Shown here piece after piece: positions 1 to 8,113 of a stretch of 64,000 bases of DNA. This stretch comes from Nocardia sp. MH4. GTDB lineage: Bacteria; Actinomycetota; Actinomycetes; Mycobacteriales; Mycobacteriaceae. How positions within the stretch are numbered: the stretch's first letter is position 1; every line of letters starts with the position of its first letter. Under the pieces are notes generated by a model that made no database searches, was not told where the DNA came from, and saw only the letters and a list, made by a program, of their open reading frames with translations. The translations under genes and the position numbers were made by a program. Location: contig NZ_LPNR01000104.1 of assembly GCF_019266065.1 (NCBI RefSeq), forward strand, positions 47,027-111,026, given 5' to 3'.

Positions 1-432
1 TACGCGCGGAGCCGGGGGATCCCGGTGCTGATGGACGCCAATGATCGCGGCCTGCTCGATGTCGAGCGCTTCGATCTCGAACCACTGCGCCCGCTGTTCC
101 ACGGCCGCACCGGCACGGCGACCTCGTCCGATGTCGCGAGGATGAACCGGGACGAGCTGCTGTCGTTTCTGCTGGCGGTCGTCGACGAGCCGCAGCTGAG
201 TGCGGCGATGCGCGACGCGATCGGGGAGATCGGCCGAACCCTGTCCAGCTGGCCACAACTCGCCTCGGGGGTGATGCTCGGCGGCGCGCTGGTGGCGGAC
301 ACCGCACGCCGGATCCTGCTCGGCGAGCTGATCCCGTCGGGGCGGAGCTATATCGACCTCGACGAGCTCATACCCGCCGAAGGTCGGCGGATCGACGCGG
401 AATTCGCGCAGGTGATGGAGGAAGTCCGTTGA
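1..432 (+). CDS. Rv1355c-like (ThiF/nitroreductase-type) protein, C-terminal part
   Basis: The frame is open from base 1 to the TGA at 430-432, so this is the C-terminal ~143 residues of a gene that starts outside the window. The first residues, around PVLMDANDRGLLDVERFDLEP, followed by a helical tail with SSWPQLASG and ALVADTARRILLGE, match my recollection of the C-terminal end of the large Rv1355c-type actinobacterial proteins, which combine a ThiF/E1-like adenylation domain with a nitroreductase-like region. Those domains are not visible here, so the substrate cannot be read. The stop overlaps the TTG start of the next gene (TTGA), so the two are translationally coupled. An internal ATG at 31 is not a likely start because the upstream frame is equally protein-like. 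Confidence 0.65.
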   Translation, partial: YARSRGIPVLMDANDRGLLDVERFDLEPLRPLFHGRTGTATSSDVARMNRDELLSFLLAVVDEPQLSAAMRDAIGEIGRTLSSWPQLASGVMLGGALVADTARRILLGELIPSGRSYIDLDELIPAEGRRIDAEFAQVMEEVR

Positions 433-1061
433 CGGTGGACCTGCGCGACGTGGAACTGGTCGGTACGCGACTGCGGTTGCGTGATCTGCGTGCCGGTGAT
501 CTGGGCACCTATCAGCGGATCTTCACCGATCCACAGCTGACCCGATTCATGGGCACCGACAGCATGGGTGTCCGGGCAGCGGCGGCGGCGTTCGACGCCG
601 CCCTGCGCGCCCGCGGTGAGAGCCCGCGGCGCAAGTACACGCTGGCGATCACGGCACCCGATGAGGACACCATGGTCGGCACCATCGGCCTGCTGGTCGA
701 GGATTTCGGCAGCAACGCGATGATCGGCGGTCTGGTCGTGATTCCGGAAGGGGCGCTGCGCGCGGGTGGCATCGAGGCGGGGCGGCTCATGGCGGCCTTC
801 GCCTTCGGGCCGCTCGGGATCCACCGGGTCTGGGCGGGGCATCGGCACGATCATCCGGTGATGGACACGGTGATGGCGGGAGTGGGCTTGACACCGGAGG
901 CGCGGCTGCGACAGCTGTACCGAACCCAGGGCCGGTGGCGCGACGTGTGCACCTATGCGGCGTTGCGGCCGGAATGGGCCGCGACGGCGACCGCGGCCGA
1001 ACGCCGGATTCTGGCGTTGCGGCCCACCGCGGCAAGGGAACACGCCGTCGCGGGCCGGTGA
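429..1061 (+). CDS. GNAT-family N-acetyltransferase
   Basis: This 210-residue protein has the order of a RimJ/RimL-like GNAT enzyme. An N-terminal strand-helix (VGTRLRLRDLRAGDLGTYQRIFTD) resembles the substrate-side RLRxxRxxD segment. A central segment (VGTIGLLVEDFGSNAMIGG) gives the core strands. A helix after RAGGIEAGRLMAAFAFG precedes the GIHRVWAGH strand typical of acetyl-CoA-binding motif B. The usual Q/RxxGxG/A pyrophosphate loop is seen only as RAGGIEAG, so activity is likely but not certain. The TTG start at 429-431 is chosen because it overlaps the upstream TGA by three bases and the frame begins there. No target protein or small molecule is evident from the neighbours; the pair with the Rv1355c-like gene forms one transcription unit. 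Confidence 0.75.
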   Translation: MTVDLRDVELVGTRLRLRDLRAGDLGTYQRIFTDPQLTRFMGTDSMGVRAAAAAFDAALRARGESPRRKYTLAITAPDEDTMVGTIGLLVEDFGSNAMIGGLVVIPEGALRAGGIEAGRLMAAFAFGPLGIHRVWAGHRHDHPVMDTVMAGVGLTPEARLRQLYRTQGRWRDVCTYAALRPEWAATATAAERRILALRPTAAREHAVAGR

Positions 1062-1234
1062 GGTCGGTGCGCAACCCTGCCGAATCGGGCTCCGAGCGGG
1101 CGATGTCGCGATAGCATCGCCGACTACAGGCCCATGCAATCACCTTTGCCCCGAATTGCCACCACCCGAAACGCGCATCGGCCGGCGACGGGAGGCACTC
1201 CACCGCCGGCTTGGATCCGAAGTGGAGATCACCG

Positions 1235-2209
1235 ATGGCAGTGCTGATCGACTCCGACTATTTCACGCCGGCGGACCGCCGCGAGGCGGTCACCGCCATC
1301 CTGCAGGAAGCCGATATCGGGGCGAACCTGCAGATGTGGGATTCACCGGCGGAAGTGGTCAGCCGGCACCAGGCCTGGATGCTGGGTCCGATCGCGCTCA
1401 CCCGCTCGGAGGTCTCCGGCCACCAGGTCTGCCGCACCAGGCGGCACGAGCGGATCACGCCCAGCGACACCCTGACGGTGACCGTTCAGAACGGGCAGGT
1501 CCGCAGGCACGAACAGTTCGGTGCGCAAACGCTGATCGAGCCCGGCGCCTGCGAGGTGATCGACCTGGCCACCACGTTCGCCTCCGGCTGGCACGGTCTC
1601 GGCGGAACGCTCTGTCTGCAGCTGTCCAGGGAGCGCCTCGGGATCTCCGCGGAAACGGTCGTCGCGGCGCACGGGCGGCTGGCGGCATCGCCGCTGTACC
1701 CGATGGTCACGGCGCAGATCCAGCATCTCGTCGCGATCGCCGACCAGCTCGAAGCCGACCCGGCCGCCGCCTCGGTGGGCGAGTCGTGCCTGGAAATGGT
1801 TCGGGCGCTGCTGATCTCGGCGGCCGGCCGCGGTCCGGGTGATGGTGGCGCCATCCCGGAGCAACTGCTGATCGAACAGATCCTCGAGTACGTGCGGACA
1901 CACCTGGCCGATTCGACCCTGAAGATTCCCGGCATCGCCGCCGCCAACAACATCTCCGTCCGGCACCTGTACAAGGTCTGCGCGCAGTCGGGTATCAGCC
2001 TCGAGCAGTGGATCATCGAACAACGCCTGGTCCGGGCCCGCGACATGCTGATCGACCGGGGTTACGCGCACCGTTCCGTCGCCGCCGTGGCCGGTGCCGT
2101 GGGCTTCCGCGATGCCGCCCACTTCACCCGGCGATTCCGGGAGGCGTTCGGCATGACGCCCCGGGACTGGCGCCGCAGCGCCTCCGACGCGGACACCCCG
2201 CCGACGTAG
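1235..2209 (+). CDS. AraC-family transcriptional regulator
   Basis: This 324-residue regulator has an N-terminal AraC-binding-like domain (roughly residues 1-190, with a strand-rich segment DTLTVTVQNGQVRRHEQFGAQ) and a C-terminal double helix-turn-helix (residues ~215-318). In the latter, IPGIAAANNISVRHLYKVCAQSG and VAAVAGAVGFRDAAHFTRRFREAFG are the two recognition segments, followed by the usual G-MTPRDWR. The arrangement is that of NahR/FeaR-like AraC activators. The ATG at 1235 is preferred over an upstream in-frame TTG (1211) because GGAG at 1224-1227 sits seven bases before it. It stands alone: the upstream GNAT unit ends 173 bases earlier and the next gene is 194 bases downstream. No effector can be inferred. 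Confidence 0.85.
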   Translation: MAVLIDSDYFTPADRREAVTAILQEADIGANLQMWDSPAEVVSRHQAWMLGPIALTRSEVSGHQVCRTRRHERITPSDTLTVTVQNGQVRRHEQFGAQTLIEPGACEVIDLATTFASGWHGLGGTLCLQLSRERLGISAETVVAAHGRLAASPLYPMVTAQIQHLVAIADQLEADPAAASVGESCLEMVRALLISAAGRGPGDGGAIPEQLLIEQILEYVRTHLADSTLKIPGIAAANNISVRHLYKVCAQSGISLEQWIIEQRLVRARDMLIDRGYAHRSVAAVAGAVGFRDAAHFTRRFREAFGMTPRDWRRSASDADTPPT

Positions 2210-2403
2210 CGACGGAGTTCCCACGGCGCGGAAGTTTGTGCGTGCACAGTCAGTGGCCGTGCAGTCACAGCCTGCTTCGGCGGCGAATTCGCCCTTATCG
2301 TTCGAATGTGGCTGCGCGAGACCGCTTCAGGAGTGTGAGTGTTCGCCGATGGACACCCGCTCCGATGCGGTCCGCGCCGAGGCATCGAGAGAGAGGGGAG
2401 ACC

Positions 2404-2616
2404 ATGTCCACGATCGGCAAAGCCATCCGGGCGGCGAGGACGGCCTCCGGTTTCACGCAGGCGGAGTTGGCCGACTGGATCGGCATCAGGGACGGAAACC
2501 AGATCAGTCGTTGGGAACGGGATGTGGTGACACCCAGTGCCGACAGTGTCGGCGAGTTGAAGAGGGTCCTGGGGGTGCGTCTCGACAACACGTCCGGAGG
2601 TGCGATGTCGTGCTGA
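2404..2616 (+). CDS. Small XRE-type helix-turn-helix protein
   Basis: This 70-residue protein is almost entirely one lambda-repressor-type helix-turn-helix. IGKAIRAARTASGFTQAELA is helices 1-2, the segment through DGNQISRWERD is the recognition helix, and TPSADSVGELKRVLGV is helix 4-5. The C-terminal ten residues are unstructured. The ATG is set by a strong purine-rich ribosome site (AGAGAGGGGAG at 2391-2401). There is no sensor domain, so it probably works as a dimer or with a partner. The preceding ~190 bases hold no gene. Downstream lies debris of a cutinase-like gene and a strong hairpin. Confidence 0.7.
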   Translation: MSTIGKAIRAARTASGFTQAELADWIGIRDGNQISRWERDVVTPSADSVGELKRVLGVRLDNTSGGAMSC

Positions 2617-2666
2617 CCTGAACGCCTTTCCCGCCGGAGGCTGCGGTCGAGCCCACGGCTGCGAGA

Positions 2667-2720
2667 GCTACGAAACGACCTGGGAGGTCGGGTAGTTCGG
2701 GGGGAGGGACGATCGTCGGT
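2667..2720 (-). pseudogene. 3'-end fragment of a cutinase-like gene
   Basis: Bases 2667-2700 match 13515-13548, the 3' end of the intact cutinase-like gene on the same strand, at 31 of 34 positions. That includes a perfect 20-base block (GCTACGAAACGACCTGGGAG), which spans the stop codon and last codons. Similarity fades within about 20 further bases. No cutinase body follows, so this is only a 3' scar. It lies between the small XRE gene and a perfect hairpin. Confidence 0.55.
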
Positions 2721-2729
2721 ACGACCGCG

Positions 2730-2776
2730 CAGCATTCGAGCCGTGGCCCTTGCTCAGGGCCACGGCTCGAATGCTG
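2730..2776 (-). terminator. Perfect 21-bp hairpin downstream of tetR
   Basis: Arms 2730-2750 and 2756-2776 are perfectly complementary over 21 bases around the loop TGCTC. It lies 66 bases past the end of the minus-strand TetR gene and also downstream of the plus-strand XRE gene, so it can stop transcription from both sides. There is no T-run, so it may be an intrinsic terminator of the high-GC type. Confidence 0.6.
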
Positions 2777-2841
2777 TCGACGACTCGACACCAGGCTGAT
2801 GTTTCCGTCGGAACACCGACGCATGCGCGGTGGCTGACCCG

Positions 2842-3471
2842 TCAGGCGCCGTCGTGGCGGAGCGCATGTTCCTCGTCGCGTTCGGCATGCGCGTCGGGGA
2901 AATGGGTTCCGTGCGCGACGATTCCGGCGACGGTGTCGATGTAGTCGGTGCCCAGGGGTAGCCCCCGCAGGACCGAGCGCGCCCACAGCGAGCCTGCCAA
3001 CAGATCTATGACGGCGCCGACATCGACGTCGGCCGGGATCTCCCCGCGTGCGATCGCCCGGTCGAAGATGGCCTGCTCGCGTTCGAGTCGTTCGCTGAAG
3101 AACTGGTGGCCGACGGTGGCGAGAGCCGGTCGCGACGCCGATGCGGACAAGACCGCCGCCGCGATGGCCGCGGTGTCCTCCGCGGTCAGCAATCGGGCGA
3201 TCTCGACTCCGAGCGCGGCGAGATCGCCGCGAAAGGTACCGGTGTCGGGGATGGAAATCCGCAGTGGCGCGGCAACAGTCAGTGCCGCGGCCAGCAACGC
3301 ATCCTTGGACGGCCACCACCGATACAACGTCGTCTTGTTGACCCCGGATCTCTGGGCGACCGCCTCCATCGTCAAGCCGTCATATCCGGTCTCGGCGAGG
3401 AGTTCGAGGGCGGCGAGGTGGATGACCTCGGCTTTGCGCGGGCCTGCGGGAGGTGGGTCGGTTGCGGACAT
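2842..3471 (-). CDS. TetR-family repressor
   Basis: This 209-residue TetR/AcrR protein has its helix-turn-helix near residues 15-62, with AALELLAETGYDGLTMEAVA and the recognition segment GVNKTTLYRWWPSKDALL. The rest is the helical ligand domain, including the TetR_C-like stretch IFDRAIARGEIPADVDVGAVIDLLAG. The start is the ATG at 3471: it lies six bases after a TATCGT -10 hexamer, which implies a leaderless message, and the extra 46 upstream residues are not TetR-like. It is divergent from an alpha/beta hydrolase. A perfect palindrome between them covers its own promoter, so autorepression and control of the hydrolase are likely. Confidence 0.88.
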   Translation of the reverse strand: MSATDPPPAGPRKAEVIHLAALELLAETGYDGLTMEAVAQRSGVNKTTLYRWWPSKDALLAAALTVAAPLRISIPDTGTFRGDLAALGVEIARLLTAEDTAAIAAAVLSASASRPALATVGHQFFSERLEREQAIFDRAIARGEIPADVDVGAVIDLLAGSLWARSVLRGLPLGTDYIDTVAGIVAHGTHFPDAHAERDEEHALRHDGA

Positions 3472-3482
3472 GTCGTAACGAT

Positions 3483-3502
3483 ACAACGCAACGTAGCGTT
3501 GT
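3483..3502. promoter_or_regulatory. TetR operator palindrome
   Basis: ACAACGC-AACGTA-GCGTTGT is a perfect inverted repeat with 7-bp arms between the divergent TetR and hydrolase genes. It abuts the TATCGT -10 element of tetR (3478-3483, minus strand) and lies just upstream of the hydrolase ribosome site (GAGGAGGG, 3508-3515). It is the natural operator for the neighbouring TetR. Confidence 0.65.
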
Positions 3503-3520
3503 TTTTTGAGGAGGGCTGTG

Positions 3521-4339
3521 ATGTCGGAATTTCTGCCGGTGGTTCTCGTCCACGGAATCAGGCTGAGCGGGGCGGCTTGGACGATGGTCGCCGATCGCAT
3601 CGCCGACACTCATCCGGTGATCGCGGTCGATCTGCCCGGCCACGGACGTCGTCGCGGCGAGAAGTTCACGCTCGCCGCTGCTGCCGAAACAGTCACCGCC
3701 GCCATCGATTCCGTCGGTGGCCGCGCTGTGGTCGTCGGGCATTCTCTAGGGGGATACGTCAGCATCGCGGCCGCGGCCGCGGCTCCTGACGCAGTGGCCG
3801 GCCTCGTCGTCGCCGGCTCCACCTGCGTGCCGAGCCGATCGCTGATGCTGCCGTTCTCCGTCATGCATCGAGTGCTGTCGCGGCAATCCGATGGCGGCCA
3901 GCGGACGAGTGCGCGGCTGTTCGACGCGATGCTGCCCGAGCCGGTGGCGGTCGCCGTCAGCGGCGCAGGCATCGCCACCGAGGTGATCCCGGACGTGCTC
4001 GCCGAGCTCGGCCGATTCGACGTACTCGGAGCACTGGGCTCACACCCAGGCCCGGTGTGGCTGATCAACGGCCGCCATGATCACCTGCGGGTACATGAAC
4101 GTCGCTTCGTTCGGGCCTGCCGCGCCGGACGGCTGAGTGTGGTCCCCCGCGCCGGGCATTACCTGCCCTTGGCCGATCCTGAACGTTTCGTCGACATCGT
4201 TCTCGAAGCGGCCACGGGCGCTGAACAGCTGCACCGGCGTTCGCGGAATCCGACGTCTGGCAACTGTTCATGCACTACATCGACTTTCGTGGCGCGCACG
4301 ACGCCGGGTACGAAGTCGGCGGACTGCGTTACGCGGTAG
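3521..4339 (+). CDS. Alpha/beta hydrolase with abnormal run-on C-terminus
   Basis: The first ~235 residues are a complete alpha/beta hydrolase. VVLVHGIRLSGAAW carries the oxyanion-hole HG, VVVGHSLGGYVSI the nucleophile elbow (GHSLGG), LINGRHDHLR the acidic residue region and VPRAGHYLPLADPERF the catalytic His. The ATG at 3521 follows GAGGAGGG. After VLEAATGA the protein continues for about 40 residues of Arg/Ser/Thr-rich sequence that is not hydrolase-like. Those bases are the start of a neighbouring gene remnant read in another frame. The native stop therefore seems to have been lost at a recombination junction near 4215-4235. It is probably under the divergent TetR. Enzyme likely active; substrate unknown. 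Confidence 0.8.
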   Translation: MSEFLPVVLVHGIRLSGAAWTMVADRIADTHPVIAVDLPGHGRRRGEKFTLAAAAETVTAAIDSVGGRAVVVGHSLGGYVSIAAAAAAPDAVAGLVVAGSTCVPSRSLMLPFSVMHRVLSRQSDGGQRTSARLFDAMLPEPVAVAVSGAGIATEVIPDVLAELGRFDVLGALGSHPGPVWLINGRHDHLRVHERRFVRACRAGRLSVVPRAGHYLPLADPERFVDIVLEAATGAEQLHRRSRNPTSGNCSCTTSTFVARTTPGTKSADCVTR

Positions 4340-4856
4340 ACGCCCACGACTGGCGGCGGGTGAGGATCGCCGGGTGGCTCGACCTGACCAATGATCGCGT
4401 CGTCGGCGGGGACGCCATACGACCCGCGCCGCCGGTGCCGAACCGGTTCTGTCCCATCCCGAATTCGCCGACGCGGTGCGTTCGGCACGGCGCGAGGTCG
4501 GCCGAGGGGGCCGACTCGAACGAAACCCGTTGCTGCGCTCGAAGGTCGTGCACGGTCGGCCGGGTCCGGCCACCGGCGCCACGCTGCGTGAGCTGCTCAC
4601 CACGATGAGCGAATCCCTGCGCGACGAAACCCGCGGCGAGAAGCTGCACCGGGCACTCGACCGCACCTACCTGCGACCCGCGCCCACCCAGGAACGCGCC
4701 GCCGAACTACTCGGACTGCCCTTTTCCACCTACCGCCGACATCTCACCCGTGCGGTCGAGCGGGTCATCGACAAGATGTGGGAGATCGAGCTGTACGGCG
4801 CCGAGTTCTCGACCGAGATGGCCGCCGAGGACCGGGCCGGGAACGGTGATTCGTAG
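4228..4856 (+). pseudogene. Truncated, frameshifted remnant of a large ATP-binding/HTH protein
   Basis: Two frames together read as the C-terminal ~200 residues of a large actinobacterial protein family. Bases 4228 to ~4437 (frame 1) give SDVWQLFMHYIDFRGAHDAG and AHDWRRVRIAGWLDLTNDRV. From ~4437 to the TAG at 4854-4856 (frame 3) the text is LSHPEFADAVRSARREVG, NPLLRSKVV and the family's hallmark RTYLRPAPTQERAAELLGLP followed by FSTYRRHL. A single frameshift near 4437 separates them, and the N-terminal part is missing at the hydrolase junction. I recall this ending from large actinobacterial ATP-binding proteins in which the tail acts as a sigma-like or HTH segment; that is family memory, not shown here. 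No longer functional. Confidence 0.6.
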
Positions 4857-4862
4857 CGACGA

Positions 4863-5423
4863 TCAGCGGAGACTGCCGACACCGAGCGATCCGTTCGGCG
4901 GCGGCTCCTGATTCTCGGCGGCGCGGACGTAGGCGACGGGGTCCTTGTCGACCGGCCGCACGCCGGCGTAGTGGCGGGCCTCGTAGGCGGCGAAGGTGAC
5001 TGCCAACGCGTGGCGCTGCGGCACGCCGGCCAGGCGGCGGAAATCGGTGAGGCCCTCGCGTTCTTCCTCCGCCATGTGGTCGCTGTTGGCGAGATTGGCT
5101 GCCGCGACGGCCGCGAACCAGTCGTCGGTGCCGACCTGATGATCCGCGACCGCGGCCACCGCGTCCCTGATGTCGTTGTGGTCGTGGATGGCGTCGAGCG
5201 TTTCGCTCTCGACCGCGCCTGTGCGCCTCGCCGCGATTCCGGCGTGCAACAAGGCCGGGTAGAAGATCTCCTCCTCGGCCAGCGCGTGCAGTTCCAGGAA
5301 GGCGGCGAGCCGGTCCCAGATCGCGGACAGCGCCTCGGTGTCGGTGCGGTTGATCTGTTCCAGGATCGCGAACAGACGCCGCTGTTCGTGGTGGTCGTCA
5401 AGGATCAGCTGGGTGATATCCAC
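4863..5423 (-). CDS. Hemerythrin-domain protein
   Basis: This 186-residue protein has a hemerythrin-type four-helix domain. DDHHEQRRLFAILEQ gives the first His pair, FLELHALAEEEIFYPAL the H-x-x-x-E helix, DAIHDHNDIRDAV another His set, and ANSDHMAEEEREGLTDF the last His/Glu. These residues form a di-iron site in the family, which senses or carries O2/NO or is linked to oxidative stress. The GTG at 5423 is chosen because GGGAGG precedes it by the right distance; upstream ATGs (5489) lack one. It is cytosolic, with no signal peptide or membrane segment. It stands alone between the gene remnant and the divergent glycosyltransferase operon. Confidence 0.82.
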   Translation of the reverse strand: MDITQLILDDHHEQRRLFAILEQINRTDTEALSAIWDRLAAFLELHALAEEEIFYPALLHAGIAARRTGAVESETLDAIHDHNDIRDAVAAVADHQVGTDDWFAAVAAANLANSDHMAEEEREGLTDFRRLAGVPQRHALAVTFAAYEARHYAGVRPVDKDPVAYVRAAENQEPPPNGSLGVGSLR

Positions 5424-5643
5424 GATTCCTCCCTGAGACTGCTCGTCACAGCATGCAACGCCGGGGGCACCGGGCGTCGTCGTCGACATGCCGACGATAG
5501 CGCACCGTCTTCGACGACCGCGGGCCACGGGCCGGCCGCGCCGCGGCGAGCGACCCGGCTGACCTGGGCCTTCTGTTTGCCCTGCCGAAGGACGGGTAGC
5601 CGCCCTCTATGAGTCAGTCTTCGGCGGCTGTGAGAACACGCCC

Positions 5644-6342
5644 ATGATCGGCGACGACATCGACGGGATCGTGGTGGTGGTCCCCGTCCGCAATGAAGAG
5701 CGACTGCTGCCTCGGTGTCTCGCGGCGCTGGAACGTGCCGTCCGCCGGGTCGACGTCCCGGTCCGCGTGCAGCTCGTGCTCGACGCCTGCACCGACGGTT
5801 CGGCGCGGGTCGCGGCGTCGGCCGAGGTGCTGACGGTGTGGGAGCGCAATGTGGGGGCAGCGCGGCGGCTGGGCTTCGAACACGCGGGCTCGGGGTGTGC
5901 GTCCGAGACCTGGTTCGCGACCACCGATGCCGATTCCGAGGTCGAGCCATCGTGGTTGTCGGCCCAGCTCGACTACGCGCGAGCGGGTTTCGAGGTGGTG
6001 GCGGGTGTCGTCGCGGTGCGGCAGTGGGACGCGCACTCGGCGCGGACCCGGCGGATCTACGAGCGGCAGTATCTCGAGCACGGGCCGGAGGGTCATGGTC
6101 ATGTGCACGGCGCCGCGCTGGGCTTCCGCGCCGACGCCTACTGGGGAATCGGTGGGTTTCGGGCCTTGCCGACCGGCGAGGACGTGGATCTGGTCGCGCG
6201 GTTGCGCGCGTCCGGAGCCGCCATCGCCTGGGCCGGGGACGTCGCTGTCACCACCTCCGCGCGGCGGCACGGGCGCGCACCGCACGGGTTCGCCGAGCAC
6301 CTGCGCCGTATCGGGCGGGACGCATCGCGGGAGGTGTCATGA
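5644..6342 (+). CDS. GT2-family glycosyltransferase (first gene of a four-gene operon)
   Basis: This 232-residue enzyme has the GT-A fold of family 2. IVVVVPVRNEERLLPRCL (residues ~9-26) is the nucleotide-binding start, VLDACTDGSA follows, FATTDADSEVEPSWL holds the DxD-like metal motif, and GEDVDLVARLRA is the acceptor-side ED motif. There are no membrane helices, so it is cytosolic, unlike the polymerising NodC/HasA type. The ATG at 5644 is used; the ribosome site is weak. Its stop overlaps the next start (ATGA), and the next three genes overlap similarly, so all four act together. The sugar donor is unknown. The set (glycosyltransferase, dehydrogenase, deacetylase, NodS-like methyltransferase) suggests a small N-methylated amino-sugar product. 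Confidence 0.85.
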   Translation: MIGDDIDGIVVVVPVRNEERLLPRCLAALERAVRRVDVPVRVQLVLDACTDGSARVAASAEVLTVWERNVGAARRLGFEHAGSGCASETWFATTDADSEVEPSWLSAQLDYARAGFEVVAGVVAVRQWDAHSARTRRIYERQYLEHGPEGHGHVHGAALGFRADAYWGIGGFRALPTGEDVDLVARLRASGAAIAWAGDVAVTTSARRHGRAPHGFAEHLRRIGRDASREVS

Positions 6343-7379
6343 CCGGCGTCGACAGTCGGGTTTCCGGCCTGTGCGCCGCGGCATCGGAACCGGTGATCGC
6401 CGCGGAACTGCGGTCGCTGGCGAGATCCGGACGGCTGGATCTGCCGTTACCGGGCTCGGGGCAGACCCTCGAGCGATGGCGCGCGCTGGCCGAGATCGCC
6501 TATGCGGATACGGTTGTCGGGCGTCTGGCCGAAGCCCACACCGATGCTACGGCGATCCTGGCCGAGATCGATCACGGCGCCACCGGGCGGCCGTCGACCG
6601 AACTCGCGGTGGCGCCGGAGCAACTCTGGGGCGTGTGGGCCGCGGAGCCGCCTGCTCCGGTGCTGCGGGCGCGCGAGGTGTCCGAGGGCTGGGTGCTGGA
6701 GGGGCGCAAACTGTGGTGCTCGGGTGCGAGCATGTGCACACACGCACTGGTCACGGCCGAGATCGACGGTCAGCGCGCGTTGTTCGCGGTGGCGCTCGAC
6801 CGGTCCGTCGTCCGGCCGGTGCCGCACACCTGGCCTGCGGTCGGTATGCGGGGGTCCGATTCCGGCGCCGTCGATTTCGACAGTGCGCCGGCGCGGATGA
6901 TCGGCGACCCCGGCGCGTACCTGAGCCGTCCCGGTTTCTGGCACGGCGCCATCGGGGTGGCCGCCTGCTGGTACGGCAGCGCGTGCGCGGTCGCCGCGAC
7001 ACTGCACCGCAGCGCCGCCGCGGGCCGCGCCGACGACCACGCGCTCGCCCATCTGGGCGCGGTCACCGCGAGTCTGTCGGCCGCCCGTGACAGCCTGTCC
7101 GTCGCCGCGCAGGCGATCGATGCCGACCCCGCCGACCTCACCGGAGCGGGTCGACTCCGGGCCAGGACCGTGCGCGCGATCGTCGAGAACGCGGCGACCG
7201 ACACCCTCGACCGTGTCGGGCGCGCCCTGGGCGCCGGCCCGCTGTGCGGCGACGAAGCCCATGCGCGCAGAGTCGCCGACCTGACGGTGTACCTGCGTCA
7301 GAGCCATGCCGAACGCGATCTCGCCGCCCTCGGACGAGACCAGGCGGACAAGGAGTTCTCATGGTGGCCATGCCCCTGA
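6339..7379 (+). CDS. Acyl-CoA-dehydrogenase-like flavoprotein
   Basis: This 346-residue protein is shorter than the usual ~380 of acyl-CoA dehydrogenases but keeps the fold. The N-terminal helical region ends near residue 80. The middle beta domain carries GWVLEGRKLWCSGASMCTHA, the place of the FAD-contacting W-x-T/S-G segment. The C-terminal helical domain ends in GAGPLCGDEAHARRVADLTV followed by YLRQSHAERDL. The conserved C-terminal Glu base of fatty-acid enzymes is not obvious. It starts at ATG 6339, overlapping the glycosyltransferase stop, and ends 19 bases into the deacetylase. In this setting it may oxidise a carbohydrate-linked or amine group rather than an acyl-CoA; that is inference. 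Confidence 0.8.
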   Translation: MTGVDSRVSGLCAAASEPVIAAELRSLARSGRLDLPLPGSGQTLERWRALAEIAYADTVVGRLAEAHTDATAILAEIDHGATGRPSTELAVAPEQLWGVWAAEPPAPVLRAREVSEGWVLEGRKLWCSGASMCTHALVTAEIDGQRALFAVALDRSVVRPVPHTWPAVGMRGSDSGAVDFDSAPARMIGDPGAYLSRPGFWHGAIGVAACWYGSACAVAATLHRSAAAGRADDHALAHLGAVTASLSAARDSLSVAAQAIDADPADLTGAGRLRARTVRAIVENAATDTLDRVGRALGAGPLCGDEAHARRVADLTVYLRQSHAERDLAALGRDQADKEFSWWPCP

Positions 7380-8113
7380 TCGACCCGACCGATCCCGGCA
7401 CCGCGGAAGGCGCGTGGACGCCGTGGCGCGAGAGCAGACCCGAACTGCGCGTGAAGCATTGGCGGCATCTGATCGTCGTCGCCCCGCACCCCGACGACGA
7501 GGTACTCGGCGTCGGCGGGCTGATCGCGCACCTGCGATCGGCCGATCTGCCGGTCACCCTGATCTCGGTCACCGACGGTGAAGCCTCGCACCCCGGCTCG
7601 CCCACCCACACCCCGGCCGAGCTGGCCGGCCTGCGGATCGAGGAATCGGCCAACGCGGCCCACGAACTCGCCATCGGGGCGCCGATGCGGCTGGGCATGC
7701 CCGACGGCCGGGTCGCCGAGCAGCAGGCCGAACTCACCGACCTGCTCACCGAGGTGCTCGCGGTCCTGGGCGGGCCGGGGGTTCGATGCGCCGCCACGTG
7801 GCGACACGACGGCCATCCCGACCACGAAGCCGTCGGCCGCGCGACCGCCGAGGCGTGCGCGAACACAGCGACCGAATTGCTCGAGTATCCCGTCTGGATG
7901 TGGCACTGGGGCAGCCCCGACCATCCGCGAGTCGCCGCGGCCAATGCCTTCGGCCTGGCGTTGCCGTCGTCGGCGGTCGCGGCCAAGGCACGGGCACTGG
8001 CACAGCACCGCAGTCAGATCCGTCCGCTGTCGGACCATCCGGCTGACCGTCCCGTCCTGCCTCCCCATGTCCTGCATCGGTTCACCACACGCGACGAGGT
8101 CTTCTTCCAGTGA
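7361..8113 (+). CDS. PIG-L (LmbE-like) N-deacetylase
   Basis: This 250-residue protein has the metal-binding APHPDDEVLG near residues 41-50 and the second zinc segment WRHDGHPDHEAVG near 147-159. Both are diagnostic of the PIG-L family, which removes N-acetyl groups from GlcNAc-linked substrates (MshB, PIG-L). The ATG at 7361 follows AAGGAG at 7350-7355; a second ATG lies three codons later. The start overlaps the dehydrogenase by 19 bases and the stop overlaps the methyltransferase start. Chemically it takes the NodB role in the operon: it would expose a free amine for the following methyltransferase. It has no signal peptide, so it acts in the cytoplasm. Confidence 0.88.
   Translation: MVAMPLIDPTDPGTAEGAWTPWRESRPELRVKHWRHLIVVAPHPDDEVLGVGGLIAHLRSADLPVTLISVTDGEASHPGSPTHTPAELAGLRIEESANAAHELAIGAPMRLGMPDGRVAEQQAELTDLLTEVLAVLGGPGVRCAATWRHDGHPDHEAVGRATAEACANTATELLEYPVWMWHWGSPDHPRVAAANAFGLALPSSAVAAKARALAQHRSQIRPLSDHPADRPVLPPHVLHRFTTRDEVFFQ

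Noticed and set aside
5423..5489. Hemerythrin gene starting at ATG 5489
   Set aside because: No ribosome site there, and the added residues are not conserved-looking; GTG 5423 has GGGAGG.
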